38,534 nucleotides of DNA, from positions 1-38,534 of the forward strand of contig DVDX01000071.1 of NCBI GenBank assembly GCA_015295985.1, written 5' to 3'. The notes beneath the pieces were generated by a model. That model did not search any database. It had not been told where the DNA came from and was given only the letters and a program-made list of their open reading frames with translations. Position 1 is the stretch's first letter; every line of letters begins with the position of its first letter. The position numbers and the translations under genes are program-made. Source of the stretch: Synechococcus sp. M44_DOE_062. GTDB taxonomy: Bacteria; Cyanobacteriota; Cyanobacteriia; Thermostichales; Thermostichaceae. Of this stretch, positions 1 through 9,968 are shown in pieces.

Positions 1-200
1 TTTGGGGCCGGAAAGCCTTGTGGCACAAGGCGTCGAGGGATCCGACGAAAGAATGAGCCTTTGCGGGATTTGGCGCGATGCTCGCAGAGGCGTTGATACC
101 ATTTTGGTGTTCTTTCCGAAACATCGGGATCCGGATTCCTGCAACTGCCTGAAGGAGTTATCTGGCTGAGGGTATAGTGGGTGCAGTTTGGAGAAGTCCC

Positions 201-1265
201 ATGAAAACGTGGATTGCCTCGGCTACAAGCCTACTCTGCTGTGTGCTTGTCCTGGTTCTGTTTTGGCCCCACGTTACCTCTGCCCAAAGGCAGACCCTCA
301 ACCTCTACATCTGGTCGGAATACATCGATCCCGATATCCTCACTGCCTTTGAAAAAGCCACCAACAGCCGCGTGGTGGTCAGCGTGTACGAATCCAATGA
401 AGACATGGTGGCCAAACTGCGAGGGGGTGGCACCAGTCAGTACGACATTGTTGTTCCTACCGACTACATTGTGCCCAACATGTTGGAGCTGGGCCTGCTG
501 CAGCCTCTCAATAAAGAATTGATCCCCAACCTGAGCAACCTGGGCGAAAAATTTGTCGGTCTGCCCTTCGACCCAGAAAACACCTACACTGCCGCCTATC
601 AGTGGGGCACTACCGGCATTGGCTACCGCAAAGACCGCCTGCCCGAAAACTTTGAACGCTCTTGGGGACTGATTTTCGACCCGCAGCAGCAGTATGGCCC
701 CTTTGTGATGATTGATGAGATGCGCTCCATGATTGGCGCCGCTGCCGTTTACCTGGGCTTTGATATGAATACCACCGTTCGCTCTGAGCTGCAGCAGATC
801 CAGCAGCTTTTGATCGACACCAAGCGCCGCAGTGCTGGCCTAATTGGGGGTGTGGGGGGCAAAAACCAACTGGTTTCTGGAACGGCCAATGTAGCCATCG
901 TTTACAGCGGCGATGCCCTGCAAGCTGCCGAAGAAAACCCCAACATCGGCTATTTTGTCCCCCGCGAGGGTGCCCACATTTGGCTGGATGTGATGGCCAT
1001 CCCTGCCCAGGCCCCCAACCCTGAGCTGGCCAATCGCTTCATCAACTTCATTCTGGATGCCGAAGTCGGCGCTCAACTGAGCAACCACAACCGCTTTGCC
1101 ACCCCCAACGCTGCGGCGCTGCCCATGATCAACCCGGAAGATCTGCAGAACCCGGCCATCTACCCCGACGAAGAGGCCCTCGCCAAACTCACCTACCTTA
1201 AAGTGCTGTCAGGGGAAGAGCTGCGCCTCATCGACGCCCTCTGGACAACGGTGAAAAGCAGCTAG
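201..1265 (+). CDS. potD: Spermidine/putrescine ABC transporter substrate-binding protein (PotD/PotF type)
   Basis: This is a periplasmic solute-binding protein that would deliver polyamines to a PotABC importer. The mature start reads LNLYIWSEYIDPDILTAFEK, which is typical of the PotD/PotF family, followed by the YDIVVPTDYIVPNML and NTYTAAYQWGTTGIGYRKD segments that line the ligand cleft. The first ~28 residues (MKTW..., hydrophobic core, TSA-Q) form a Sec signal peptide. The frame also opens at a GTG at 177, but the ATG at 201 has a GGAGAA ribosome site six bases upstream and starts directly at the signal peptide, giving 354 residues, the usual family length. The permease and ATPase genes are not downstream, so they would have to lie upstream of the window or elsewhere. 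Whether the ligand is spermidine, putrescine or another amine cannot be read from the sequence. Confidence 0.88.
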   Translation: MKTWIASATSLLCCVLVLVLFWPHVTSAQRQTLNLYIWSEYIDPDILTAFEKATNSRVVVSVYESNEDMVAKLRGGGTSQYDIVVPTDYIVPNMLELGLLQPLNKELIPNLSNLGEKFVGLPFDPENTYTAAYQWGTTGIGYRKDRLPENFERSWGLIFDPQQQYGPFVMIDEMRSMIGAAAVYLGFDMNTTVRSELQQIQQLLIDTKRRSAGLIGGVGGKNQLVSGTANVAIVYSGDALQAAEENPNIGYFVPREGAHIWLDVMAIPAQAPNPELANRFINFILDAEVGAQLSNHNRFATPNAAALPMINPEDLQNPAIYPDEEALAKLTYLKVLSGEELRLIDALWTTVKSS

Positions 1266-1304
1266 GGATCCCTTTCCCTCAACTGCTGCGTCAGCGGGGT
1301 AGAG

Positions 1305-1487
1305 ATGCGGAGCTATGAGTGGCAAGGGTTGGACATCGAGCCATTTCCCAATCTCAAACGCTGGTTGGCAGCCATCGAAGCCTGTCCCGCCGTGCAGAAG
1401 GGCTTGCAACTGCTAGCAGAGGTGTGCCGTTCCCCCGAGCAACCCCTCAGTGACGAGGAACGGAGGAGCCTACTTGGCGACCGGTAA
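1305..1487 (+). pseudogene. Truncated glutathione S-transferase C-terminus (relic)
   Basis: The 60-residue frame matches only the C-terminal tail of cyanobacterial/proteobacterial GST proteins: SYEWQGLDIEPFPNLKRW, then a helix ending in CPAVQKGL. The thioredoxin-like N-terminal domain and most of the helical domain are absent. Only 39 bases separate the frame from the potD stop, and no GST-like residues can be read there in any frame. The ATG at 1305 lies inside what would be an internal part of a full GST, so it is probably not a real start. I read it as the remains of a GST gene removed by a deletion that joined it to potD. A short expressed peptide cannot be excluded. Confidence 0.6.
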
Positions 1488-1527
1488 CACCAAAGGTGCT
1501 GATGCTAAGGGACAATCTTGTTAGCTC

Positions 1528-1556
1528 TCGACACAAAACTTGACACTTTTTAATAT
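1528..1556 (+). promoter_or_regulatory. Candidate sigma70-type promoter for the Hli gene
   Basis: TCGACA at 1528-1533 and TAATAT at 1551-1556 are separated by exactly 17 bases, which would start transcription near 1563, about 37 bases before the Hli ATG. A TTGACA also occurs at 1540-1545 but has only a poor -10 (CACATT) at the right distance. No clear HLR1 box for RpaB was seen. The call is by eye only. Confidence 0.35.
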
Positions 1557-1599
1557 CTGAGCCACATTAAAGATGTCACCCGTTGATGGAGCTAAAACC

Positions 1600-1743
1600 A
1601 TGGAAAACCAAGAAGCTAAGTTCGGCTTTACCACCTTTGCCGAAAAATGGAATGGCCGTTTGGCGATGCTGGGGTTTGTGATCGGCGTTGCGACCGAGTT
1701 GCTGACCGGTCAAGGGATCCTCTCCCAAATTGGCCTAATGTAA
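1600..1743 (+). CDS. High-light-inducible protein (Hli/Scp, one-helix CAB-family)
   Basis: This 47-residue protein is a single-helix member of the chlorophyll a/b-binding superfamily, which sits in the thylakoid membrane, binds chlorophyll and carotenoid, and protects photosystems under excess light. The defining motif is visible at residues ~15-28: EKWNGRLAMLGFVIG, with the Glu/Asn/Arg pigment-binding residues and the helix-packing Gly. The C-terminal ELLTGQGILSQIGL is also typical of the family. A GGAG at 1588-1591 precedes the ATG by eight bases. An in-frame ATG at 1573 would add nine residues (MSPVDGAKT) but has no ribosome site. A terminator-like hairpin follows at 1782-1819, so the gene is probably monocistronic. 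Confidence 0.88.
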   Translation: MENQEAKFGFTTFAEKWNGRLAMLGFVIGVATELLTGQGILSQIGLM

Positions 1744-1781
1744 TCCCAGCACACCTAAGACACTGCTGTAGATCCTTGCTT

Positions 1782-1825
1782 GCCTGGCTGTAGTTTCCAC
1801 TCTCTGCAAGCAGCCAGGCTATTGC
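1782..1825 (+). terminator. Rho-independent terminator after the Hli gene
   Basis: A perfect nine-base inverted repeat, GCCTGGCTG (1782-1790) and CAGCCAGGC (1811-1819), encloses a 20-base loop and is followed by a T-rich tract. It lies 39 bases after the Hli stop codon and before the convergent histidine-kinase gene. Confidence 0.5.
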
Positions 1826-1916
1826 ATTGCTTTTTGATCTGTATCTATCTGTACCTGGATGAAGGGCAAGCGCAAACAGTCCAGTTGAGCTTTTCCCACC
1901 TCGCGTTGACTGCTGA

Positions 1917-1954
1917 CCCTTCTCTCCTGCCAGGGGAGAGGCCGGGAGTAAGAG
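1917..1954. repeat. Short dispersed palindromic repeat, CTCTCC-hairpin/GGCCGGGAGTA type
   Basis: CTCTCC (1922-1927) pairs with GGAGAG (1935-1940), followed by GGCCGGGAGTAAGAGC. The tail is shared with the elements at 9751-9812 and 9969-10024, so this looks like a compact member of the same intergenic repeat family. Confidence 0.4.
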
Positions 1955-1992
1955 CTAGCAGTGCAAAACAGACAGATGGGATCCCTAGGGAT

Positions 1993-4900
1993 CTACTCTT
2001 CCAGATCCTGCAAGTATTGGCGGATATCGGCCAAGATGCGTTCTAGCTCTTCTGGGGCCTGCAGAGCGCGTGTCCATTCATGACCACCTTGGGATCCCTG
2101 CTGGGCTAGCGCTACTCCCAAGTGCTCCAGCTCGCGAACCACTTGGCAAAAAGCATTAGCTCCTACGTTGGAGCTGGCCCCTTTGAGGCGGTGGGCGAGC
2201 CGCCGCATTCTTTCTGCGTCGTAACCGGCAATGGCTTGGCGCAGTTGCGGAAGCTGGGTCTCGCAATCTTGAATGAACACCTGCAGCAGCTCCCGCTGGA
2301 ACCCCCGATCCCCGCCGGAAACCTGATCCAGATAGGCAGAGTCGATGGGGTAGGGCTGGGTGGGAGAAGAGGGATCCCTGTCCCCACCGGGGGAAGTTGG
2401 AGAAGCTGCTCCAGAAGCGGATCCGTTGGAGGATCCTGCTGCAGACTGAGCAATCATCTGGCTCCAGTGGTTGAGCACCCTTTCCAAATCTTCCTTCAGC
2501 ACCGGCTTGCTGAGGTAGTCGTCCATGCCTGCCTGCAAGCAGCGCTCCCGATCCTCCTGCATGGCGTTGGCCGTGATGGCAATGATGACGGCGCGACGGC
2601 GGGATCCTTTTTCCAGTCTTTCCTGCTGGCGGATACGGCGGGTGGCCTCGTAGCCATCCATCACCGGCATTTGACAATCCATGAGGATGAGGTCGTAGCT
2701 GACCTTCTGCAGGAGATCCAACACCTCCTGACCATTGGCCACCACATCGGCCATGTAGCCCAAGCTCTGGAGCTGGCGCAAAGCCACCTTTTGGTTGATA
2801 GGGTTATCCTCTGCCAGCAAAACGCGCAGGGATTGCTGGGGTCGGTCAGCCATAGGCGTCGTTTGAGAGAGAGGGGAACCAAGGCCCAAAAGAGAGGTGG
2901 AGAGACCGGAAGATTTCCCCAGCGCCATAACCAACGCCTCCTGCAGACGGCTTTGTTTCACCGGCTTGACCAAGTAGGCGGCAAAACCAATCTCGGCAGC
3001 GCGACGGGAGTGCTCCCCCAATCCCAGCGAGGTCATCATCACCAGTTGCGTCTCCGTCAGTTGCGGATCTGCCTTGATCCAACGACCCAAGGTTTCCCCA
3101 TCCACCTCCGGCATTTGCATGTCCAAAACGGCCAGGGGGAAGGGTTTGCCCTCGCGAACGGCTTGGCGTAGCTTGTCCATAGCCCGATAGGCATTTTCGG
3201 CCTCTTCTACCACCATTCCCCAAGCCGTGGCCTGGCAGCGCAGGATCTTGCGATTGGTGGCATTGTCGTCCACCACCAACAGCCGCTTGCCCTGCAGATC
3301 CACCGGGACGCGAGCAGAAGGCTGGGAAAGCTGCTGGGCATAGGGCTGCCGCTCCAGGGTCAGCTCAACGCTGAAGGTGCTGCCCTGCCCCTCTTGGCTT
3401 TGCACCGAGATGGATCCCCCCATCAGTTCTGTCAGTTGTTTGCAGATGGCCAAGCCCAGTCCTGTACCTCCGTATTTGCGGGTGGTAGAGGCATCCACCT
3501 GGCTGAAGGGTTGAAACAGCTTGCTTTGGGCCGCCGCCGGGATCCCAATCCCGGTGTCTCGCACCGAGAGCTTGAGGTGGACATGGGTAGCGGTTTCTTG
3601 CAGCGCCTCCGCCTGGATCACCACCTCCCCTTGGTGGGTGAACTTAATGGCATTGCTCACCAAATTGTTGAGAATTTGCCGCAGTCGAGAGGCATCTCCC
3701 CGCAGGTAGCGGGGCACTTCTGGCGGCATGAGCACCGCCAGCTCCAATCCTTTGGCGTGGGCAGTGGGAGCAAACAGATCGGCCACCTCTTCCAGACACG
3801 AGCGAAGATCGAAATCCAGGATCTCCAGCTCCATTTCCCCGGCCTCCAATTTGGAGAAGTCCAGGATGTCGTTGATGAGAGTGAGCAGCGCATCGCCGCT
3901 AACGCGAATGGTCTCTACAAAGTCCCGCTGTTCCGCGTTGAGGGGGGTCTCCAGCAGCAGGCTCGTCATCCCCAACACCGCGTTCATCGGGGTGCGGATC
4001 TCGTGGCTCATGGTGGCCAAGAAGCTGCTTTTGGCCTGAGCAGCCTGCTCTGCTGCTTTGCGGGCTTGTTCTAGCTCGAGGCTGCGCTTTCTCTCCCGCT
4101 CCAAAAGGGCTGCCTGGGTGAGGGCAATGCCAATTTGGCTGGCCAACTGCGATAGCAGCTCCATCTCAAAGGGTTGCCACTGACGCGGCCCGGAGCACTG
4201 GTGGGTCAGCAACAACCCCCACAACTGCTGCTCCAAAAACAGCGGCACCACCAAGTTGGCCCTGACCTGCATCTTTTCCAGCAGCTCCACGTAGCAGGGC
4301 TCCAGATTTTCGGCGTAAATGTCGCTAACCGCTTGAATCCGGCCCTGGTTGTAGAGCTCGGCGTATTTCTCCTGAAAACAGGGATCCTCAATCACCTGTC
4401 CTGCCAGCGAGGGGATCCCTAGCTGAGTTTTCTCGTTGCAGATGATCCCAGAGCCATCCGGCTGGAAGCGGTAGACCAAAACCCGGTCGGCCTTGAGCAA
4501 AGCTTGGATCTCTGCCACTGCAGTTTCTAAAATCTCGGCAATATCCAGGGACTCGCGGATTTTGAGGCTGAGATTGGCCAGCAACTGAGCCCGGCGGTTT
4601 TGCCGCTCCAGTTCTTCTGCCGCTTTCTTCTGCTCGGTAATGTTGCGGAAGATGCCCCGCGTAGCTACCATCACCCCATCTTCAAAGCGGCAGTTGACAT
4701 TGCCCTCCACCCAAACGGTTTCACCCCTGGCCGTGAGGAAGGCTGTCTCTACTCTCTCTACTGTCTCCCCCGATAGAAGCTTCTGGAAAAAAGCCTGGCA
4801 GTGCTCCCGGCAGTCAGGATGGAGAACGTCGAAGACAGTCATTCGATAGACCTGAGCTTCGTCGTAGCCCAGGGTCTCTTTCCAAGCGCGGTTGACATAC

Positions 4901-6576
4901 AAAAAGTGCCCTTCGGCATCCACGCTTTGGATAAGGTCGGTGGCATTTTCGAAGAGATCCCGGTAGCGCTCTTCGCTTTCTTTCAGGGCCAGCTCCGCCA
5001 GCTTGCGGTCGGTGATGTCGATGCCGGTACCCATGACAAACTCCACCTCGCCGGCAGCATTGATTAGGGCAGTGTTGGACCAAGAGATGAGCCGCAGTGC
5101 CCCCTGCTTGGTGCGCCAAAAATTCTCATGGCGATTCAAAAAGAGGGAATAATTGCTCTTGAGCTGTTCAAAAGCTTGCTTCACACCAGGCACATCTTCC
5201 GGTGGGATCAGGCCCAAATCCCACAGCAGCCGGTTCTTCACCTCTGCCAGCGAGTAGCCGGAGAGCTGCTCGGCAGCGCGGTTGAAGCGCAGGATACGCC
5301 CTTCTGGATCCATGACCACCACCAACGCCCCTGCCGTATCGATAACCGCGTTGGTAAAATCCCGCTCTTGCTTAAGGGATCGTTCTGCCTCTTCCCGCTC
5401 GGCAGTCTCCCGGCGGATGAGGAAGTAAACCGAGGCCAAAACCAGGTAAGTAAAAAGGATCCCGCCAAAAGCAATAAGATTGGTTCTAACCCAGGCAAAC
5501 TGAAATTCTTGGCTGCGCTGCTGCAGAAGGCGATTCTCCTCCTGTTGGAGCACCTGGATCAAATCGGCAATTTGCTCCACCAACCTTGGCCCTTCACTGC
5601 TTTCCAAAGCTTCCTGGGTGGCGAGTAGCCCCTCTTGCTCCCTCAGCCGGATCAAGTCTTGGATGACTCGCAGCCGTTGCTCCAGCAGCAGCTCTAGGCG
5701 CTTCAGACGCTCCTGTTGCAGGGGGTTGTCAGAGGTTAGCTCTTTCAGCAGGCGCAGACGGGTAGAGATTGCTTCAAGGCTGTCTTGGTACTCACCGAGG
5801 TAGCGAGGATTATCGGTCAGAAGATAGCCGCGTTTACCGGCCTCGGCGGCGCGGGTTTCCGCCAACAATCCTTCTAAGTTTTGGATCACTTTTAGAGTGT
5901 GGGCCACTCGGTCTGTAAGCTGCGGCAGTTGAGAGGCATTCCGCTGAGCTGAGTAGGTGATCCCGCCCAAGATCAGGGCAGCCAGGCCAAAACCGGCGGT
6001 AACTTTGAGAAGAAAGCGGTTTTTGCGGGCAGGTTTAGTATCCCCTGACTTCGGCAGCAGAGGGGCCTGAGCCAGTTCCCTCAAAGTCCGGCGCAGCTCC
6101 AGTTGGGCCACCACCTGATGGGCCAGAGCTTGCAATTGCTCCAGTTGTTCTGGGGTCAGGTGCCGAGGCTGATAATCGACAACGCAAAGCGTGCCCAGGG
6201 CCTGCCCTTCTGGAGTTACCAAGGGGATGCCAGCGTAAAAGCGAATGTGGGGCTCTTGAGCGACAAGCGGGTTATCAGCAAAGCGGGGATCCTGAGTGGC
6301 ATCGGGCACCACCAGCGGCTCTTTAGGCGACAAGATGGCGTGGGCGCAGAAGGCCACATCCCGTGGGGTCTCCTGCACATCGATGCCGAATTTGGCTTTA
6401 AACCACTGGCGGTGTTCGTCGATGAGGCTGACCAGAGCAATGGGCGTGCCGCAGATGTGGGCAGCCAGCCGTACCAAATCGTCAAAGCTGGCCTCAGGGG
6501 CGGTGTCCAGAATCTGATACTGCCGCAGGGCAGCCAGCCGCTGCTCCTCGTTGAGGGGGAGGGGGGCCTTAGGCAT
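1993..6576 (-). CDS. Hybrid sensor histidine kinase GAF-CHASE3-PAS-PAS-GAF-HisKA-HATPase-REC-REC-HPt
   Basis: This 1527-residue membrane-bound phosphorelay kinase holds every step of a His-Asp-His chain in one protein. Domains in order: GAF (~20-165); membrane helix (~188-208); CHASE3-like periplasmic helical sensor (~215-360); membrane helix (~366-388); PAS (~405-520); PAS (~533-650); GAF (~672-825); HisKA with the SHEIRTPMN box and His858; HATPase_c (~960-1080) with DTGIGI and GGTGLGLAI; receiver 1 with Asp1152 ([11 protein letters not shown]); receiver 2 with Asp1300 ([11 protein letters not shown]); and HPt with His1462 ([13 protein letters not shown]). The second GAF lacks an obvious bilin-attachment Cys-His pair, so a non-photosensory role is more likely. 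The ATG at 6576 has no clear Shine-Dalgarno sequence. No response-regulator gene is adjacent, so its output partner is encoded elsewhere. All catalytic residues are intact. Confidence 0.9.
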   Translation of the reverse strand: MPKAPLPLNEEQRLAALRQYQILDTAPEASFDDLVRLAAHICGTPIALVSLIDEHRQWFKAKFGIDVQETPRDVAFCAHAILSPKEPLVVPDATQDPRFADNPLVAQEPHIRFYAGIPLVTPEGQALGTLCVVDYQPRHLTPEQLEQLQALAHQVVAQLELRRTLRELAQAPLLPKSGDTKPARKNRFLLKVTAGFGLAALILGGITYSAQRNASQLPQLTDRVAHTLKVIQNLEGLLAETRAAEAGKRGYLLTDNPRYLGEYQDSLEAISTRLRLLKELTSDNPLQQERLKRLELLLEQRLRVIQDLIRLREQEGLLATQEALESSEGPRLVEQIADLIQVLQQEENRLLQQRSQEFQFAWVRTNLIAFGGILFTYLVLASVYFLIRRETAEREEAERSLKQERDFTNAVIDTAGALVVVMDPEGRILRFNRAAEQLSGYSLAEVKNRLLWDLGLIPPEDVPGVKQAFEQLKSNYSLFLNRHENFWRTKQGALRLISWSNTALINAAGEVEFVMGTGIDITDRKLAELALKESEERYRDLFENATDLIQSVDAEGHFLYVNRAWKETLGYDEAQVYRMTVFDVLHPDCREHCQAFFQKLLSGETVERVETAFLTARGETVWVEGNVNCRFEDGVMVATRGIFRNITEQKKAAEELERQNRRAQLLANLSLKIRESLDIAEILETAVAEIQALLKADRVLVYRFQPDGSGIICNEKTQLGIPSLAGQVIEDPCFQEKYAELYNQGRIQAVSDIYAENLEPCYVELLEKMQVRANLVVPLFLEQQLWGLLLTHQCSGPRQWQPFEMELLSQLASQIGIALTQAALLERERKRSLELEQARKAAEQAAQAKSSFLATMSHEIRTPMNAVLGMTSLLLETPLNAEQRDFVETIRVSGDALLTLINDILDFSKLEAGEMELEILDFDLRSCLEEVADLFAPTAHAKGLELAVLMPPEVPRYLRGDASRLRQILNNLVSNAIKFTHQGEVVIQAEALQETATHVHLKLSVRDTGIGIPAAAQSKLFQPFSQVDASTTRKYGGTGLGLAICKQLTELMGGSISVQSQEGQGSTFSVELTLERQPYAQQLSQPSARVPVDLQGKRLLVVDDNATNRKILRCQATAWGMVVEEAENAYRAMDKLRQAVREGKPFPLAVLDMQMPEVDGETLGRWIKADPQLTETQLVMMTSLGLGEHSRRAAEIGFAAYLVKPVKQSRLQEALVMALGKSSGLSTSLLGLGSPLSQTTPMADRPQQSLRVLLAEDNPINQKVALRQLQSLGYMADVVANGQEVLDLLQKVSYDLILMDCQMPVMDGYEATRRIRQQERLEKGSRRRAVIIAITANAMQEDRERCLQAGMDDYLSKPVLKEDLERVLNHWSQMIAQSAAGSSNGSASGAASPTSPGGDRDPSSPTQPYPIDSAYLDQVSGGDRGFQRELLQVFIQDCETQLPQLRQAIAGYDAERMRRLAHRLKGASSNVGANAFCQVVRELEHLGVALAQQGSQGGHEWTRALQAPEELERILADIRQYLQDLEE

Positions 6577-6976
6577 AGGTCAAACTAAGCGAAGAGGAAA
6601 GGAGCCCGACCTACCGATCTCGGAGGTCTATAGTCCTAAGGTAAAAGAGGTAACCCCAGCATAACTTCCAGACCTCATCGTCGAAAGCTACAGGGATCCG
6701 ATCCCCAAACCAGCTTCCCGTTGGATCAGTTCGCTACATTTTCACCACGCCTGCGTCAGCTACTCTAGCTCCTGCAAACGAGCCAGAATGAGGGTCTAAG
6801 CCGTAGCCCGTCTGGAGCCGCCGCGGGCAGAAGGGAAAAAGACTGACCGGATCCCAGTTTCAGTATTTATACTGATGTCAAAGATGAGAAAGCTCAATAC
6901 GCTTCGTCTGATGCATTTGGTTTCACTTACCCTATAAATAATCAAATCCTAACATTTTTTTTAAGCAAGCTTTGAG
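6577..6976. other. Intergenic region with small palindromes only
   Basis: The region lies between the divergent histidine kinase and Roadblock-like genes. I see a hairpin GACCT/AGGTC at about 6609-6629, a CAGTA-TTTA-TACTG palindrome at 6861-6874, and a marked rise in A+T towards 6900-6970. No coding frame or recognisable RNA was found. Confidence 0.5.
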
Positions 6977-7005
6977 TTGAAATTTCTCAACGAAAGGCTT
7001 ACTAT
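6977..7005 (+). promoter_or_regulatory. Sigma70-type promoter of the Roadblock-like gene
   Basis: TTGAAA (6977-6982) and TACTAT (7000-7005) are spaced by exactly 17 bases, with transcription expected near 7012, about 30 bases before the ATG at 7044. The -35 lies in the palindrome TTGAG-TTGAAATTT-CTCAA (6972-6990), a possible operator. Confidence 0.5.
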
Positions 7006-7043
7006 AGAGCGACGAGCTTTGTAAAGGGGGAATACTCTCAGTC

Positions 7044-7421
7044 ATGCAAAAACTCCAAGACAGTTTGGTGAAAGCCCTGAGCATCGATGGAGCACTGGGG
7101 GTAGCGCTGGGGGATTGGAAAACTGGGATGTGCTTGGGATATAAGGGCACCAACAGCCCCGCTTTTCCTGAAGCTAACTTGGAGCTGGCAATCGCCGGAA
7201 ACACAGAAGTGATTCGCGCTAAGATGCGAGTCGCGGAGTCACTTAAGCTCACCGACAGAATCGAAGAGATTTTAATCATCCTGGAAACTCAGTACCATCT
7301 AATGCGTACGCTTAAAACCATAAACGGCCTATTTTTCTACCTAGTCTTAGACCGAGAAAAAGGGAACTTAGCTCTTGCCCGCATTAAACTCAGTCAAATT
7401 GAGAGCGAATTGACCCTCTAA
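7044..7421 (+). CDS. Roadblock/LC7-like protein
   Basis: This 125-residue cytosolic protein has the length and pattern of a Roadblock/LC7 domain: an N-terminal helix (MQKLQDSLVKAL), a two-strand segment with GALGVALGDWKTG, a long helix (NLELAIAGNTEVIRAKMRVA) and a closing pair of strands (YHLMRTL, LFFYLVLDR), then a last helix. In bacteria such proteins usually form dimers that regulate small GTPases or act as scaffolds. AAGGGGG at 7024-7030 may act as the ribosome site, with a long spacing of 13 bases. The gene is more A+T-rich than its neighbours. It lies 1.6 kb from two longer proteins with a similar fold and a V4R protein, and may belong with them. The assignment is from pattern, not from a search. 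Confidence 0.65.
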   Translation: MQKLQDSLVKALSIDGALGVALGDWKTGMCLGYKGTNSPAFPEANLELAIAGNTEVIRAKMRVAESLKLTDRIEEILIILETQYHLMRTLKTINGLFFYLVLDREKGNLALARIKLSQIESELTL

Positions 7422-7555
7422 GGGCAACTTGAAAGAGATGAAGCATCACGGCGAGCAGGGAGTCTAATTTGGCCGTGGAGCTACACTCCCAACGCCTATC
7501 CCTGGCCGACAGGGCATGCCGGCGTATCTCAACCTAAGTGTTGAAAGAAAGAGAG

Positions 7556-7638
7556 TGCGGAACCGGGGACTTGAACCCCGAAGGCATTGCTGCCACTAGA
7601 ACCTGAATCTAGCGCGTCTACCATTCCGCCAGTTCCGC
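7556..7638 (-). tRNA. tRNA-Leu (anticodon CAG)
   Basis: Read on the minus strand, the 83-base molecule begins GCGGAACTGGCGG and ends GGTTCCGCA, so a seven-base acceptor stem (GCGGAAC/GTTCCGC) and an A discriminator are visible. The anticodon arm is CTAGA-TTCAGGT-TCTAG, giving anticodon CAG (reads CUG). The long variable arm expected of a class II tRNA-Leu and the GGTTCAAGTCC T-arm are present. The 3' CCA is not encoded, and there is no intron. Confidence 0.95.
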
Positions 7639-7765
7639 GGCGATCTACAAGTCTGCCCAAAGCAGGGGATCCCTGTCAAGGTTCATGAGAGGTTTGGAGT
7701 GTTGGGAAGAGGGGATCCCTCGTCGGCGGCTCTATCTGTGCTAAGCTCTGCTGCGCACGAGATGA

Positions 7766-8881
<1,116 letters not shown>

Positions 8882-8900
8882 GCTGGCTGAGAGATTTCTC

Positions 8901-8939
8901 TGTAAATTCCTGTAAATTCCCGATCTGCTTTGGTACAAT
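8901..8939 (+). promoter_or_regulatory. Promoter of the first 203-residue paralog, with tandem 10-bp repeat
   Basis: TGTAAA (8911-8916) and TACAAT (8934-8939) are spaced by 17 bases, with a TGG just upstream of the -10. The -35 is the second unit of an exact tandem repeat, TGTAAATTCC at 8901-8910 and 8911-8920, which may be a regulator site. Transcription would start near 8946. Confidence 0.5.
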
Positions 8940-9007
8940 ATGCATATGAGATAGACCGTGTATATACTTAGGCTATCCCACGCAGTTCCAGGAAGGAGTC
9001 AGATCCA

Positions 9008-9619
9008 ATGACCATCCGAACCCTCAGCAGCGTGATTGAACAGTACATTGCCGGCCTTCCGGGCTTGATTGCTGTTTTGATAGGGCGAGCCACCGACGGT
9101 GCTACGGTGGCCAAAGTAACCTACGCCAGCGATTCCCAAGAGGAGCAAGCCCTAGAACTTTTGGGCACCTACGCCGGCGACTTGTTGCAGGCCAATAGCC
9201 GCCTTTGTCAAACTGTCAGCCCCGACCAAGAGGCGGACTACCTTTTGGCAGGTACTCCGGCGCTGCGGGTTGTCATCAAAGCCTTTCCCCAAAGCCCCTA
9301 CTTTGTCTTGTTTCTGACCCGTTCCATCACCGACTTGAAAGCGATTTCAGACCGGATTAAGGCCATCCTGATCGACGGAAAACCGCTGCTGCCCCCTGTG
9401 CAAGACAGCACTATGTCTGTAGCTCAGGCTTTGATGGACTATGCCAAGCGCTACGCTCCGGATCCCAACTTTGTGGCTCTGCGCCTGTCTTTGAAAACGG
9501 GTCTAGACCGCAACCGCCTGGAAAAGGGCACCCTGAGTCGGCAGGAGCTGCGCATTCTCTACAAAGCGGTAGCCGATCTTTTGGGCCGAGAGCGCCTGCC
9601 TATTGCCATGCCGGTTTGA
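9008..9619 (+). CDS. Roadblock/LC7-like protein with C-terminal helical extension (paralog 1)
   Basis: This 203-residue cytosolic protein is of unknown function. The first ~125 residues follow a Roadblock/LC7 pattern: helix (TLSSVIEQYIAGLPG), strands (LIAVLIGRATDG), a helix with LLGTYAGDLLQAN, strands LRVVIKAF and YFVLFLTR, and a closing helix (TDLKAISDRIKAIL). The last ~60 residues, from YAKRYAPDPN on, form a separate charged helical tail. A strong ribosome site, GGAAGGAG (8991-8998), lies nine bases before the ATG. A second copy lies at 10148, with the 182 bases at 9443-9624 identical to those at 10583-10764. The neighbouring V4R protein suggests a shared signalling or ligand-sensing role, which is inference. 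Confidence 0.75.
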   Translation: MTIRTLSSVIEQYIAGLPGLIAVLIGRATDGATVAKVTYASDSQEEQALELLGTYAGDLLQANSRLCQTVSPDQEADYLLAGTPALRVVIKAFPQSPYFVLFLTRSITDLKAISDRIKAILIDGKPLLPPVQDSTMSVAQALMDYAKRYAPDPNFVALRLSLKTGLDRNRLEKGTLSRQELRILYKAVADLLGRERLPIAMPV

Positions 9620-9646
9620 GTAGTTCAAAATAGGTAGCAAGCTTTG

Positions 9647-9680
9647 CCCAGAGGTAGGTGCTACACTGGGAGGCTTTTTT
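9647..9680 (+). terminator. Possible terminator after paralog 1
   Basis: CCCAG (9647-9651) can pair with CTGGG (9666-9670), followed by AGGC and six Ts (9675-9680). A competing pair, GTAGCA (9634-9639) with TGCTAC (9659-9664), overlaps it. The stem is short, so strength is uncertain. Confidence 0.4.
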
Positions 9681-9709
9681 AAGTTTATTTTAAGTTTACT
9701 TTAAGTTCA
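9678..9709 (+). repeat. Three tandem 11-bp repeats, TTTAAGTTTAT type
   Basis: The units TTTAAGTTTAT, TTTAAGTTTAC and TTTAAGTTCAT follow one another with an 11-base period, one turn of DNA. This resembles the spacing of PhoB/SphR-type direct-repeat sites, although the core TTTAAGTT differs from the Pho-box YTTAACCW. It could equally be a replication-slippage repeat beside the terminator T-tract. Confidence 0.5.
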
Positions 9710-9750
9710 TTTCATTTGCTTTATCTGTTAGCCACACCGCCGGGAAGTCC

Positions 9751-9812
9751 CGTCCTCTCTCGCTTTAGCGGCGCGGAGCGCTTTGCGTTAGCATGAGGGT
9801 CGGGGTGAGAGG
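9751..9812. repeat. Dispersed mini-hairpin repeat, copy 1
   Basis: The element begins CGTCCTCT, contains short back-to-back hairpins (CGC-TTTA-GCG and GCGC-GGA-GCGC, then GCTTTGCGTTAGC), and ends AGGGTCGGGGTGAGAGG. The frame GTCCTCT...AGGGYCGGGRGTR is shared with the element at 9969-10024. Such chains of mini-hairpins are typical of dispersed repeats in cyanobacterial genomes. Confidence 0.5.
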
Positions 9813-9852
9813 TGGTCGTTCTTCTATAATCAACTTGGCTGTACAAAACGGC

Positions 9853-9952
9853 ATTGCCGGAATCTGGTACAGCTACGCGGTGGGACATCCCGTGTCTGCG
9901 TGCCTACGGCACGGCTTCGCCGAACGGGGAGGGTTCTTGCGATAGCTCCCCG
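9853..9952. repeat. GC-rich hairpin cluster between the paralogs
   Basis: Visible stems are GTGCC-TAC-GGCAC (9900-9912), CGGC-TTC-GCCG (9912-9922) and CGGGGAG (9925-9931) with CTCCCCG (9946-9952). The last is followed by GATGAAGCGAGAAGCC, which recalls the right end of some IS200/IS605-type elements. No transposase is present, so it may be a decayed or non-autonomous element. This last point is tentative. Confidence 0.35.
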
Positions 9953-9968
9953 ATGAAGCGAGAAGCCT

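Noticed and set aside
2-169. Open frame running from the left edge (LGPESLVAQGVEG...)
   Set aside because: It resembles no known PotABC or other protein, has unusual composition (CNC, DPDSC) and no partner; a coincidental open frame is more likely than the end of a gene.
3961-4020. Phytochrome-like bilin binding in the second GAF domain of the kinase
   Set aside because: The GAF has the general layout but no Cys-His attachment pair at the expected place, so a bilin photosensor is not supported.
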